Positions 7,260 through 14,764 are shown, counted from the first letter of the stretch. The stretch: 64,000 nt of DNA from JAPOXR01 sp965221815 (GCA_965221815.1 OZ244915.1:992001-1056000); one strand, 5' to 3'. The notes: generated by a model from the sequence alone, not told the origin. Numbers and translations: made by a program.

Positions 7260-7880
7260 ATGCTGATTGGCTATGCCCGCGTCTCGAAGGCTGATGGACG
7301 TCAGCTTCTGGATTTGCAACGGGACGCTCTCCATGCGGCCGGGGTCTCGGCGGCGCGGATCTACGAAGACTGCCTGTCGGGGCGCAAGGATGTGCGTCCG
7401 GGTCTGGAGGCGTGTTTGAAGGCCCTGCAACCCGGCAACGCCCTTGTGGTCTGGAAACTCGATCGGTTGGGGCGGGATCTGAAACATCTGGTGACCTTGG
7501 TGGATCGGTTGCGGGAGCAGGAGGTGGGACTGCGCGTTCTGGCGGGGGCCGGGGCCGAGATTGACACGTCCGGTTCGGCGGGCCGTCTGGTCTTCGGAAT
7601 CTTCGCCGCGTTGGCGGAATTCGAGCGTGAGCTCATTGCCGAGCGGACGATGGCCGGTCTCAAGGCGGCGCGGGCCCGCGGCCGTTTGGGGGGTCGTCCA
7701 CGCAAGATGGATCGCACGACATTACAGATGGCCATGGAGGCCATGGCCGCCCGCGAGACGAATGCCCAGGATCTGGCGCGCCGGTTGGGGATCACGACCT
7801 CGACACTCTACGCGTATGTCAATGGCGATGGCACCGTGAAAGAGGCGGGTCAGAAACTGTTGAACGCCGTGTCCGCATGA
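7260..7880 (+). CDS. serine recombinase (resolvase/invertase family)
   Basis: A 206-residue small serine recombinase. The catalytic Ser is in GYARVSKADGR at the N-terminus; VWKLDRLGRDLKHL and GRLVFGIFAALAEFERELIAERT are the conserved helix and arginine-rich regions. A C-terminal helix-turn-helix (LARRLGITTSTLYAYVNG) follows. The ATG at 7260 is the only sensible start. The stop overlaps the ATG of the next gene (ATGA at 7877). It probably resolves cointegrates for the surrounding transposon; a crossover site was not recognised. Confidence 0.88.
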   Translation: MLIGYARVSKADGRQLLDLQRDALHAAGVSAARIYEDCLSGRKDVRPGLEACLKALQPGNALVVWKLDRLGRDLKHLVTLVDRLREQEVGLRVLAGAGAEIDTSGSAGRLVFGIFAALAEFERELIAERTMAGLKAARARGRLGGRPRKMDRTTLQMAMEAMAARETNAQDLARRLGITTSTLYAYVNGDGTVKEAGQKLLNAVSA

Positions 7881-9028
7881 GCCGCGGTGGCCTTCCGGCG
7901 GAGGCCCTGCTTGATTTGCACCGCCGTCTGGCGGCCCTCTCCCCGCGGGATCCGGGTCGTCGGACTCTCATCGATGGCACGACAAGCCTGTACGGTGTGT
8001 CCCGCGCGACGGTCTATCGGGCGCTCGCCACCACGGGGCGGGCGCAAAGCTTCCGGCGCTCTGACCGCGGGGAGCCCCGGAAGATCCGGCGGCGTGATCT
8101 CGAGAGATATTGTGAGATTATTGCCGCCATGAAGATCCGCACGGCCAATCTCAAGAAGAGACATCTCTCGACACGGGGCTGTATCGCGGCCCTGGAGACA
8201 CACGGGATCGGCAAGACCACCCTGATCGAGCATCTGGAAAAAGGCGATCCCGGAAAGGCGGGGGTGCGCTTTGCCCGCGCGCTGTCGGTCGCCAAGAACC
8301 GGATCCACCTGAACGTTCTGATCACGGCCCTGTTTCTGGACATGGCGGACGATCCGACCCAGACCGTGTCCACGCAACCCGAGCGGCGTGAGCGTCTGCT
8401 GCGGGCGGCCCTCAAGAGTGCCGGCAAGCCGGTCGTCCTCATCGTTGATGACGCCCACGATTTGAGCAGCAGCACCCTGTCCGGCCTCAAGCGCCTGATG
8501 GAGACGATGGCCGGCCATGGGACCCTCTCCATCATTCTCGTGGGCCATCCGCGCCTGCGCAATGACCTGCAGCGGCCGTCCATGGAAGAAATCGGCCACC
8601 GGACCGTCCGCTTTGCCCTCGAGGGTCTGGGCAAGGATGCCGAACCCTATCTCGACTGGCTGCTGGCGCAATGCCTGGACGGGAAACGGGCGGTCGATGA
8701 CGTCATCGAATCCAAGGCCCGGGCCTTCCTGGTCGAGAAACTCAACACCCCCTTGCAGATGACCGAGCATCTCGACCGGGCCTTTGCCGATACCTTCCGC
8801 ATCGGCAAGACGACGGTCACCCATGCCATTGTCAAGGAGACGCTCTCCGTGGGGTTCGACGATCTGGAGGCCCGCCTGGCCCGCTGCGGCTTCACCACGC
8901 CGAAAGTGCTCGCCGACCAGTTCCCTCTCTCCCCGGCCGAAGCCCGCCGGTTCCTCAAGCATCAGCTCGATGCCAAGCGGACAGCCGAATTGACGCATCT
9001 CTTGCGACAGGGCGGCCTGCCGATCTGA
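7877..9028 (+). pseudogene. transposase N-terminus fused in frame to an ExeA/TniB-like AAA ATPase
   Basis: The first ~108 residues (GVSRATVYRAL, RRSDRGEPRKI, CEIIAAMKIRTANLKKRHLS) are the helix-turn-helix N-terminus of a Mu/Tn552-type DDE transposase. From GIGKTTLIEHLEKG on, the sequence is a transposition-helper AAA ATPase (VVLIVDDAHDLSS is Walker B, then IILVGHPRLRNDL and the C-terminal helical part to the normal end). The junction lies inside Walker A: the first glycine of GxxxxGKT is replaced by Glu. A deletion therefore removed the whole transposase catalytic domain and the ATPase N-terminus but kept the frame. It is probably non-functional in transposition, though a chimeric product could still be made. 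Confidence 0.75.
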
Positions 9029-9073
9029 CCCGGACAGTCACGGGACCCGAACGGGATCCTGACCCTGAAGCCG

Positions 9074-9181
9074 CCAGTTGCACAGAATGTGGTTTGAAAC
9101 ACCGGACAGTTGCAACGATTGTGGTTTCAAATCAACCGATGATTGCAGGTTGAAACCCGGATGATTGCAAGTCGCTACACA
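9074..9181 (-). repeat. right-end motif array of the 6989-9181 element
   Basis: Four imperfect units follow the fused gene: AGTTGCACAGAATGTGGTTT (9076), AGTTGCAACGATTGTGGTTT (9108), ATTGCAGGTTGAAACC (about 9141) and ATTGCAAGTCGCTACA (about 9164). Their reverse complements share TTTGAA, CACA and TGCAACT blocks with the left-end array. They are likely transposase-binding sites. Confidence 0.5.
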
Positions 9182-9251
9182 TAGCCACTGGGGAAGTCTC
9201 TGCGCCCCATCTCATCTGGATCGGTTGTCGAGAAATTCAGATTCAGGCGGC
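9181..9251. repeat. 71-bp direct repeat, first copy (second at 9563-9633)
   Basis: ATAGCCACTGGGGAAGTCTC begins both copies, and they differ at about three positions. The second copy is an internal coding part of the 9212-9859 gene; the first overlaps its 3' end in another frame, so the gene's C-terminus was rebuilt by this partial duplication. Confidence 0.8.
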
Positions 9252-9859
9252 TCTGGCTCGATTATATCCGTAAATACGGCTGGTGCGCAGCCCACGCCCC
9301 CAGTGAAGTAGAAGTTGTGATCCTTCTCGACCAGAGTCCGGTGCGGGTCATTGCGGGAAAAATAGAAGCTGATATGAACCCGCCCCGAGATTGAAGCTCC
9401 GTCCCGTGCGCGGAACTCTATGGTGTTATCGCCCATGCGTGAAGCGTTGTTCGCCGAGATAATTCCCGTCGGGAAGGCACTTCGCCAAACGCCTTCATTC
9501 ACTCTATATTCAAAATCGACGAACTTGATCGGACCTCCTGACCGACTGATCCGATGGATATAATAGCCACTGGGGAAGTCTCTGCGCCCCACCTCATCCG
9601 GATCGGTCGTCGAGAAATTCAGATTCAGGCGGCCGATATCAGCGTTTTCACCGCAGCCCGCAAGGTTGGTGGCAGAACTGGTGGCTTGGGACAGAGTGAC
9701 AGTGCACTTTGACTCCGTACACTTCTCTGGTGGTTTCGATGCGCGTGTGCACCAATAAGTGCCCTTATGCCAAAAACATGTTGCTGTTGCTTGTGTCGGC
9801 ATGATCACCATCAATGCCATTCCGACGGCGGCGACCCATATTATGTGTTTTGGCATCAT
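9212..9859 (-). CDS. secreted protein of unknown function A
   Basis: A 215-residue protein with a Sec signal peptide (residues 1-26, cleaved after ATA). The mature part starts with several cysteines (TCFWHKGTYWCTR, CTESKC, AGCG) that could form disulfides, followed by a beta-rich region (NIEFRARDG-like strands, GRVHISFYFSRN). I do not recognise a family. The last ~20 residues (EPEPPESEFLDNRSR) are read out of frame through the 71-bp repeat, so the native C-terminus has been lost or altered. The start region is duplicated (9801-9998). It is the last of four secreted-protein genes on this strand. Confidence 0.55.
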   Translation of the reverse strand: MMPKHIIWVAAVGMALMVIMPTQATATCFWHKGTYWCTRASKPPEKCTESKCTVTLSQATSSATNLAGCGENADIGRLNLNFSTTDPDEVGRRDFPSGYYIHRISRSGGPIKFVDFEYRVNEGVWRSAFPTGIISANNASRMGDNTIEFRARDGASISGRVHISFYFSRNDPHRTLVEKDHNFYFTGGVGCAPAVFTDIIEPEPPESEFLDNRSR

Positions 9860-9998
9860 CTGTTCCTATATCTTGGCTCTGCCGCTCTTAGACCATATCA
9901 TGATCACCATCAATGCCATTCCGACGGCGGCGACCCATATTATGTGTTTTGGCATCATCTGTTCCTATATCTTGGCTCTGCCGCTCTTAGACCATATC
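9801..9998. repeat. perfect tandem duplication of a 99-bp unit covering a gene start
   Basis: Bases 9801-9899 and 9900-9998 are identical. Each unit holds the ribosome-binding region, ATG and signal-peptide start of the 9212-9859 gene. From the upstream ATG (9958) the frame reads MMPKHIIWVAAVGMALMVI and then stops at TAG after 12 more codons, giving a 31-residue leader-like peptide. The perfect identity points to a very recent event. Confidence 0.92.
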
Positions 9999-10067
9999 AT
10001 GGACACCCATCAGAACAACCAGATGACCCAAAACCTTCAAGTGAGAGTCTGCACGCATCTGGAGCAG

Positions 10068-10147
10068 ACCCGATATCCGCCGGCCCGAAAATGTCGCACA
10101 CGGCCAATTACGCCCCTTTAGAGACCCTAATTCAGTATGGGAATTTA
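10068..10147 (+). pseudogene. 3'-end remnant of a Tn3-family tnpA
   Basis: About 80 bases match the last part of the tnpA gene at 17695-17770: CGGCCCGAAAATGTCGC, GGCCAATTACGCCCC and GAGACCCTAATTCAG are shared, with several substitutions. The 38-bp inverted repeat that should follow is absent. A second, related Tn3-type transposon must once have ended here. Confidence 0.7.
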
Positions 10148-10224
10148 GTAAACCCCACGGCCACTTTGAAGTGCAACAACCGGGTGTCAACCGGAGGGAG
10201 GGCAGGTGGATGGGATTGAGACGG

Positions 10225-10749
10225 TCACTCCGTGGTCTGCGCGTTCCCCGGATCGATCGGGTTGCTGAGCCGGCCGCCGGGGCCCCATTCCGGCATGTCT
10301 GTTGATGGGTCGTTGACGCGTTTCAACGTGCCGTTGTGGCCGCATTCGCCCGTGCCTTTGCCGGTGATGTGCGCGTGTTTGTCAACAACCGCCGTGCCGG
10401 AGACCTGGGCACCGCCGCTGACAACGCCGCCATTCACAACGGCATGGCCGTCAACCTGGGCACCGGCATTGATCATGGCGTTATCCCTGATCCGGGCCTG
10501 ACCGGAAATCTGCGCGCCGGCAATGATAATGGACCCATCCCTGATCCGGGCCTGGCCGGTCACCCTGGCATTGTCGCAGACCCTGGCTTGCGGGCCGACA
10601 TAAGCCGTCTCGGCAACTGTCGCCGTTGGCCCCACCCATCCGCCGCCGTTGGGGTGGACACGTCCAGGTCCCTGGACACACCACGCCCCCGCCTCTCCGG
10701 CCATTGCGATCGCGACCAGCCCGGCCGCCAGGCGTGTCAGATGGCGCAT
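10225..10749 (-). CDS. secreted left-handed beta-helix (hexapeptide-repeat) protein B
   Basis: A 174-residue protein with a Sec signal peptide (MRHLTRLAAGLVAIAMAGEAGA). Residues ~35-135 are a run of hexapeptide-like repeats (VGPQARVCDNARV, GQARIRDGSI, SGQARIRDNAM, DGHAVVNGGVV, SGGAQVSGTAVV) expected to fold as a left-handed parallel beta-helix. The C-terminal tail (GTGECGHNGTLKR) is not repetitive. The ATG at 10749 follows GGAGGAC and is preferred over an upstream start at 10848. The family is seen in cell-surface and phage-like proteins; the role here is unknown. It sits 365 bp upstream of gene A. Confidence 0.6.
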   Translation of the reverse strand: MRHLTRLAAGLVAIAMAGEAGAWCVQGPGRVHPNGGGWVGPTATVAETAYVGPQARVCDNARVTGQARIRDGSIIIAGAQISGQARIRDNAMINAGAQVDGHAVVNGGVVSGGAQVSGTAVVDKHAHITGKGTGECGHNGTLKRVNDPSTDMPEWGPGGRLSNPIDPGNAQTTE

Positions 10750-11154
10750 GATGTCCTCCGTTGGTTGTTGCCCGTGACAGATCAGATCTCGATCATAGAT
10801 GTTATTGATGACATCCCCACCAGAGCCAATGGTGGTTTTGGGGGGCACGGGTGGAAACTGTGGGGTTGGTGGGGGTTGGACCGTTTGTCTTTTTCAATGG
10901 CCTCATGATCCGGCCCCTTCGCCAGAAGAGACGGGCTGTCTTCTGAGGTTGGTCCTCTCCATCGGTCCGGATCCCGGTCCGGGGGCGGCTGGGACCGCCA
11001 GGACCCGACGCCCCCTCATGGCCCCGCGTCTCCGGCCCCGCCCGCGGTGACAACCGGCGGGCGGCGGGCTCACCTGCGGATTCTCACCCGGATTGACGCA
11101 CCACAAGCCCGGCGGGCATGCGGGTGGGGGATCCGTTGTCGGTCGGGGTGCCCG
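10750..11154. other. intergenic stretch, no gene recognised
   Basis: 405 GC-rich bases between secreted genes B and C. Short frames exist on both strands but have biased, low-information composition. I see no RNA gene or repeat here. Confidence 0.4.
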
Positions 11155-11996
11155 TCATTCCGGCAGGCCCTTCCAGGGCGAGTCCGGACAGTAGAGATAG
11201 GACGGGTCGTGGAACTGCGCAGCGAGTTGTTGGAGGAAACTCGGGCGCGGCGGCGGCGTGTCGATGGTCCCGTCGTCGTCGGTGCCGAGGGTGCGATCCG
11301 CGCCGGGCGTGCGAATCGTGGCGGGGCGATCCAGCGCCCGCCGCACATCGGACACCCGGCTCGCGGTGGCGCAGATGCAGGTCGAACTGCCGTTCATCCT
11401 GTAGACCACGCCACCGGGGGTGGACGTCGGATTGGGGCAGCTGTCATTCTCCCGGATGGTGAAGATGGCGCGCCCTTTCGTCGGATGGACGGTGTAGCCG
11501 GGGCCATTGGCGATGACGACCATCACCGTGCTGTCGCCGGTGACCAGATTGTCATCGCCCCAGCAAAGGCCGGTGGTGTTCAATATTTTGCTGGTCAGAG
11601 TCATCTCTGCAAAGCCCTTGATGTGGGCATTCTTGGCGGCAATCGGGCCGGTGCCATCGGCCCTGGTGAGGAACTTGCTGGGGCGTGCTTGTCCTTCTCT
11701 TGGGGTGTGACCATGGGGATCCGCAAAGCGGTTGGGGCCTGAGGTGGTGATGGCGGCCACCCGAAACTCAAGTCGTCCTCCCGGGAGTGAACCTCCGTCG
11801 GCTTGCACCCCGGCGTTGATTTGAAAGGCACCAGTCCCGGAGCAGTCATACGTTTCACTAATTTCTGAGTCACTCACCAGCAGTTCCACCACCGGCAGCG
11901 TTTGCGCCAGGGTGGGGGCGGCACTGAGAGTGGCCACCAGGGCGGCGGCCAGCAGCGTCAGTCGCTTATGGGGGGGGGGGGTGTCCAGCGGGTCAT
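11155..11996 (-). pseudogene. secreted protein of unknown function C, out of frame at a C12 tract
   Basis: A well-placed ATG at 11996 (GGAGGAC eight bases upstream) starts MTRWT and then enters twelve C bases on the coding strand; with 12 C the frame stops at TGA soon after. With 13 or 10 C it would read on as HKRLTLLAAALVATLSAAPTLAQ, a textbook signal peptide, and continue to the stop at 11155 (about 280 residues). The body has Cys pairs and a beta-rich pattern; no family is recognised. As sequenced the gene is off unless translation starts at the GTG at 11937, which lacks most of the signal peptide. Confidence 0.6.
11970..11981 (-). repeat. C12 homopolymer inside the start of secreted gene C
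   Basis: Twelve G on the plus strand (C12 in the gene). It begins five codons after the ATG and sets the reading frame of the signal peptide, the layout of a slipped-strand phase-variation tract. Confidence 0.7.
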
Positions 11997-12005
11997 GATA
12001 ATGTG

Positions 12006-12251
12006 TCCTCCAGGGTTGATGGCCAGTTGGGTTGATGGCCGGTTGATGGTCCGCGTGATCCTATCCGATGTGGCCGCCGCAGGCAAGACAGGGAAGAGCG
12101 GATGGAACCCCGGACCTCCGGCCGGACTCCGCGGTAGACAGGTTCAACATTCACCCCGTCACCATCGATCGGCCGATCCCGGACTCGCCGTCCTGATGAC
12201 GGATGTCCGTCCCTGAATCCCGTGACCGTGTGGGGCGCAGTGCCCTTCGCC
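12006..12251. other. gap between secreted genes C and D
   Basis: About 250 bases with only overlapping shadow frames. They hold the ribosome-binding site of gene C (12005-12011) and presumably its promoter. Confidence 0.35.
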
Positions 12252-12947
12252 CTACGGGCAGCGTTGACCGTGCTGCAAACCGACGGGGCCCGGCATGTTC
12301 AGGATGTGATCCCGCACCTGGACGCGCAACGCCGATGCATCTGATGTCAGATGCCCGCTCCAGCCGTGCGCCGGTGTGATGGAACGCCGCCACCGGCACC
12401 AGTTCACGGGTCGGTTCGGGTCGTCCGCCGCGTAAAAACCGCAGTTCTCCCGCCCGCCCCGGGGATTGACGGCATGGGGCGAGGGATGATCCGCAGGGTT
12501 GCGGTTGTGTCGCCACCAGGGGTTGCTGGCCATCCAGTACTCCATCACCTCATCCGGTGTTGCATCCTCCGGTATGACCTGTTGCAGGATCCCATCCGGG
12601 TCGAACTCACCCGGCGGGAACGCGGACGGGGGGACATGCTGGCCTGAATCCGCCATGAGCGAAACGGTCCGCCGGAGCGTCCAGGTGCCGCCATGGGCCT
12701 GCGTCTTGACGGTTCCTGTCAGCGTGGCCGTCGTGCCGGAGACTTCGACGCAGACGCGGTTCACCCCGCCGCGCAGGGGCTTGTGCAGAGAGTAGGCGGG
12801 CATCCGCGCGGCGTAGTTGCCGTCGATCATCCCGGTGGTCGGATTGGCCAGCGCCGCGCCGCCCAGTCCCAGCATCAGGGTGAGGGCCGCACTCAGCAGG
12901 GTGGCCACCCCCGCGGCGCGGCGTGTCATCGGTCTCAGTGTTCGCAT
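12252..12947 (-). CDS. secreted protein of unknown function D
   Basis: A 231-residue protein with a Sec signal peptide (residues 1-35; MTRRAAG then a Leu/Ala-rich core ending ALA). The mature part includes VCVEVSGTTATLTGTV, a short beta-like segment, then a Trp- and Pro-rich region (WMASNPWWRHNRNPADH) and NWCRWRRS. The ATG follows GGGAGAG. A G15 tract lies about 38 bp upstream on the coding strand. No family is recognised. It is the first of four minus-strand secreted genes. Confidence 0.55.
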   Translation of the reverse strand: MRTLRPMTRRAAGVATLLSAALTLMLGLGGAALANPTTGMIDGNYAARMPAYSLHKPLRGGVNRVCVEVSGTTATLTGTVKTQAHGGTWTLRRTVSLMADSGQHVPPSAFPPGEFDPDGILQQVIPEDATPDEVMEYWMASNPWWRHNRNPADHPSPHAVNPRGGRENCGFYAADDPNRPVNWCRWRRSITPAHGWSGHLTSDASALRVQVRDHILNMPGPVGLQHGQRCP

Positions 12948-12984
12948 GGTGTCTCTCCCGGTCTGTTGTCCGGGATCGTTGATA

Positions 12985-12999
12985 CCCCCCCCCCCCCCC
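12985..12999 (-). repeat. 15-bp C/G homopolymer upstream of secreted gene D
   Basis: Fifteen C on the plus strand (G15 in the gene orientation). It sits between a TTGCCA (13007-13012) and a TATCAA (12979-12984), hence possibly inside a promoter spacer of 22 bp. Length changes would alter that spacing; the promoter itself is only a guess. Confidence 0.5.
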
Positions 13000-13160
13000 T
13001 AAGGTTTGGCAAGGGGGGAGATGGGGTCAGGGTTGGGGGGCGCGTCCATCGGGGTGAGAATCCCTGTGACGCTGTGAGACGTTGTCCGGGCCGCAGGTGG
13101 CCGCCGCCGGGAGGCCTGACCCCCTTGTTCTGACGTGCCGATCCTCCCTTGGCGTCGCGT

Positions 13161-13400
13161 GTCCGGTCAAACCGTCATTTGTCACCGGTCAAACCGCCAT
13201 TTCACGTGCGGCCGTGAAAATCGCTCTTTGGGGCGGTGTCACCGCCCAAACCGTCATTTGTCACCGGTCAAAAGACCACCAACCCCACAGTTTCCTCCAG
13301 TCACCGCCCAAACCACCATTTTTTTGGGCCCCTCTCAAATGGCTCGTCTGCGCGGTGTCACCGGTCAAACCGTCATTTGTCACCGCTCAATCCGCCATTT
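13161..13400. repeat. array of seven 22-bp iteron-like repeats
   Basis: Units begin GTCACCGGTCAAACC and end CATTT. They start at 13161 (two bases short), 13181, 13238, 13260, 13300, 13357 and 13379. Three tandem pairs (13161/13181, 13238/13260, 13357/13379) and one single unit, with 57-bp steps from 13181 to 13238 and 13300 to 13357, show regular spacing. The junction of paired units has GTCATTTGTCAC, the same core as at 4494 and 6091. They could be iterons of a plasmid-like origin or sites for a TnsB-type transposase. Confidence 0.65.
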
Positions 13401-13475
13401 TGCCTGCCGCCCCGCAAAGTCGCCAATTCCCCGGATTCTCATCCTGATTGACGCGCTCCAGCGGCGCGGCTCCTC

Positions 13476-13985
13476 TCAGCTGTGCCGGGTGATGAAGGCG
13501 GAGCAGGCGGTGAAATCGGTCCGGCAGGCGGCGGGGAGTTTGATACGGCGTTTGCGGGCGAGGTCCCGTGCATAGCGCAGCTGCCGCGCCGTGGGGGGAT
13601 TCGGGGGCCGGGGCGCATCGGGGGTGTCCGGGGTGGTGTCTGGGGCGGCCTCATAGGCGTCCGGCGCGGCCGCGCGGTCGCCTTCTGTCGGGGTGTTCGC
13701 AGGGGGCGCAGCGGCGGGCGGTTCTGTTGGGGGGACGGGATCAAGCCAGCCCGATCGGGTGGCCCGGGCGATTTTCTGGTCCACCCGGATGAGGGCGCGC
13801 CGCAGGCGATTGACCTCCCGCCGCCAGCGGTCGCGTTCCTGTGTGGCCGCGGCGAGTTCACCGCGCAAACGTGTCTGTTCATCCGGCCAGGCGGCGGCCG
13901 CGGCGATTTTCTGGTTCCGCTGATGCTGCACCAGTTGGGTTTTCAGCGCGGCGATCTCCTCCTGGAGAGTCTGTTCTGTTGTCAT
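13476..13985 (-). CDS. coiled-coil protein with a C-terminal ARQLRYARDLA-type motif
   Basis: A 169-residue protein. Residues 1-70 are a coiled coil (LQEEIAALKTQLVQHQRNQ, RWRREVNRLRRALIRVDQK). A long Pro/Ala/Thr-rich linker follows, and the end (PTARQLRYARDLARKRRIKLP, then CSAFITRHS) matches a short domain I have seen at the C-terminus of plasmid-type topoisomerases and mobilisation-linked proteins. The ATG at 13985 follows AGGGAGA; the longer frame runs into the Tn3 inverted repeat. It lies between the 22-bp repeat array and the Tn3 transposon, so a role in replication or maintenance of a lost plasmid or integrative element is possible but unproven. Confidence 0.5.
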   Translation of the reverse strand: MTTEQTLQEEIAALKTQLVQHQRNQKIAAAAAWPDEQTRLRGELAAATQERDRWRREVNRLRRALIRVDQKIARATRSGWLDPVPPTEPPAAAPPANTPTEGDRAAAPDAYEAAPDTTPDTPDAPRPPNPPTARQLRYARDLARKRRIKLPAACRTDFTACSAFITRHS

Positions 13986-14029
13986 CGGGTCTCCCTGTCG
14001 TGACGAAAATGGTTTTGCCCCTTGAGTCC

Positions 14030-14067
14030 GGGATCTGCGGCTGATTGGAACGGTCACTCGTCATCAG
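14030..14067 (+). repeat. left terminal inverted repeat of the Tn3-family transposon
   Basis: 38 bp beginning GGGATCTGCGG. It overlaps the last codons and stop of tnpR by four bases. Confidence 0.9.
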
Positions 14068-14621
14068 GGTTGGGATTCCTTGATGCAGCGATAGATGGTG
14101 GCGGGGTGCACGTTGAAAGTGCGGGCAATGGCGGAGATTGATTCCCCGCCTGCGATGAGATCAAAGACCAGTTTCTTCTGGTCGGCCCGGAGCTTGGCGG
14201 GGCGTCCGAACGTCACGCCGCGGGCCTGGGCGGCTTTCCGGCCTTCGTCGGTGCGGGCGAGGATCAGGGCCCGTTCAAATTCGGCGATGCCGCCGAAGAC
14301 CGTCAGGATCATCTTCCCGGAGGGGCTGGTGGTATCGGCCCAGGGTTCATCAAGTGATTGAAGTCCGGCCTTTTTTTCGATCAGGGATTCCGAGATGCGC
14401 AGCAGCTCGGCGGTGGAGCGCGCCAGCCGGTCGAGCTTGGTGACCACGACCACGTCGGTCTTGCGGAGCTGCCCCAGCATGGTCTCGAGCTGAGGGCGGC
14501 GCGCTTTGGCCCCGGAGATCTTTTCTTCAAAGACCATCTCGCAGCCCACCGCGGCGAGCCGGTCGCGTTGCGTCTCCAGCGTCTGATCCCGCGTGGAGAC
14601 ACGTGCATAGCCGATCTTCAC
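14064..14621 (-). CDS. tnpR: TnpR, serine resolvase of the Tn3-family transposon
   Basis: A 185-residue resolvase that resolves cointegrates at the res site. GYARVSTRDQTLETQRD carries the catalytic Ser; VVTKLDRLARS and GKMILTVFGGIAEFERALI are conserved; the C-terminal helix-turn-helix is SAIARTFNVHPATIYRCIKE. The GTG at 14621 has GGAGGA at good spacing; the longer frame upstream overlaps tnpA and is not used. It is divergent from tnpA across a 143-bp res region, the Tn3-subgroup layout. Confidence 0.9.
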   Translation of the reverse strand: MKIGYARVSTRDQTLETQRDRLAAVGCEMVFEEKISGAKARRPQLETMLGQLRKTDVVVVTKLDRLARSTAELLRISESLIEKKAGLQSLDEPWADTTSPSGKMILTVFGGIAEFERALILARTDEGRKAAQARGVTFGRPAKLRADQKKLVFDLIAGGESISAIARTFNVHPATIYRCIKESQP

Positions 14622-14764
14622 GCCGCGGTCCTCCAGGGCGTGCCCTGACCCGTGCGAAACTTCTTGCAAAACGATTCCCTTTCGCACACAAGTTGTGCAA
14701 CAGGATCGGCCCTTGTTTTTCGGCCCTCCCGGAATCTTTGCACAACTGAGGAGTTTCGCACACC
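14622..14764. promoter_or_regulatory. putative res site and divergent tnpR/tnpA promoters
   Basis: The gap between divergent tnpR and tnpA contains related half-sites: TTTCGCACACAAGTTGTGCA near 14682 and TTTGCACAACTGAGG, then TTTCGCACACC near 14737-14763. Repeated GTGCAA/TTGCAC half-sites here fit resolvase-binding subsites; the exact subsites were not footprinted. Confidence 0.55.

Larger units (their letters stand above)
6989..9181 (+). mobile_element. transposon with serine resolvase and TnpA/ATPase fusion (deletion derivative)
   Basis: The borders are inferred. The left end (6989-7110) and right end (9074-9181) carry several copies of related motifs in opposite orientation, and both outer ends read 5'-TGTG inward (TGTGATTGAGACT and TGTGTAGCGACTT). 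Between them lie a serine recombinase and a fused transposase/ATPase frame. The flanks (TCGCT left, TAGCC right) are not identical, so no target duplication is shown. The left end interrupts the P-loop ATPase remnant. Confidence 0.5.

Noticed and set aside
7850..8998. A 382-codon minus-strand frame over the fused transposase/ATPase
   Set aside because: Antisense shadow; the plus strand shows Walker B and other ATPase motifs.
13161..13400. CRISPR array
   Set aside because: Repeats are only 22 bp, several are directly adjacent without spacers, spacing is irregular for CRISPR and no cas genes are present.
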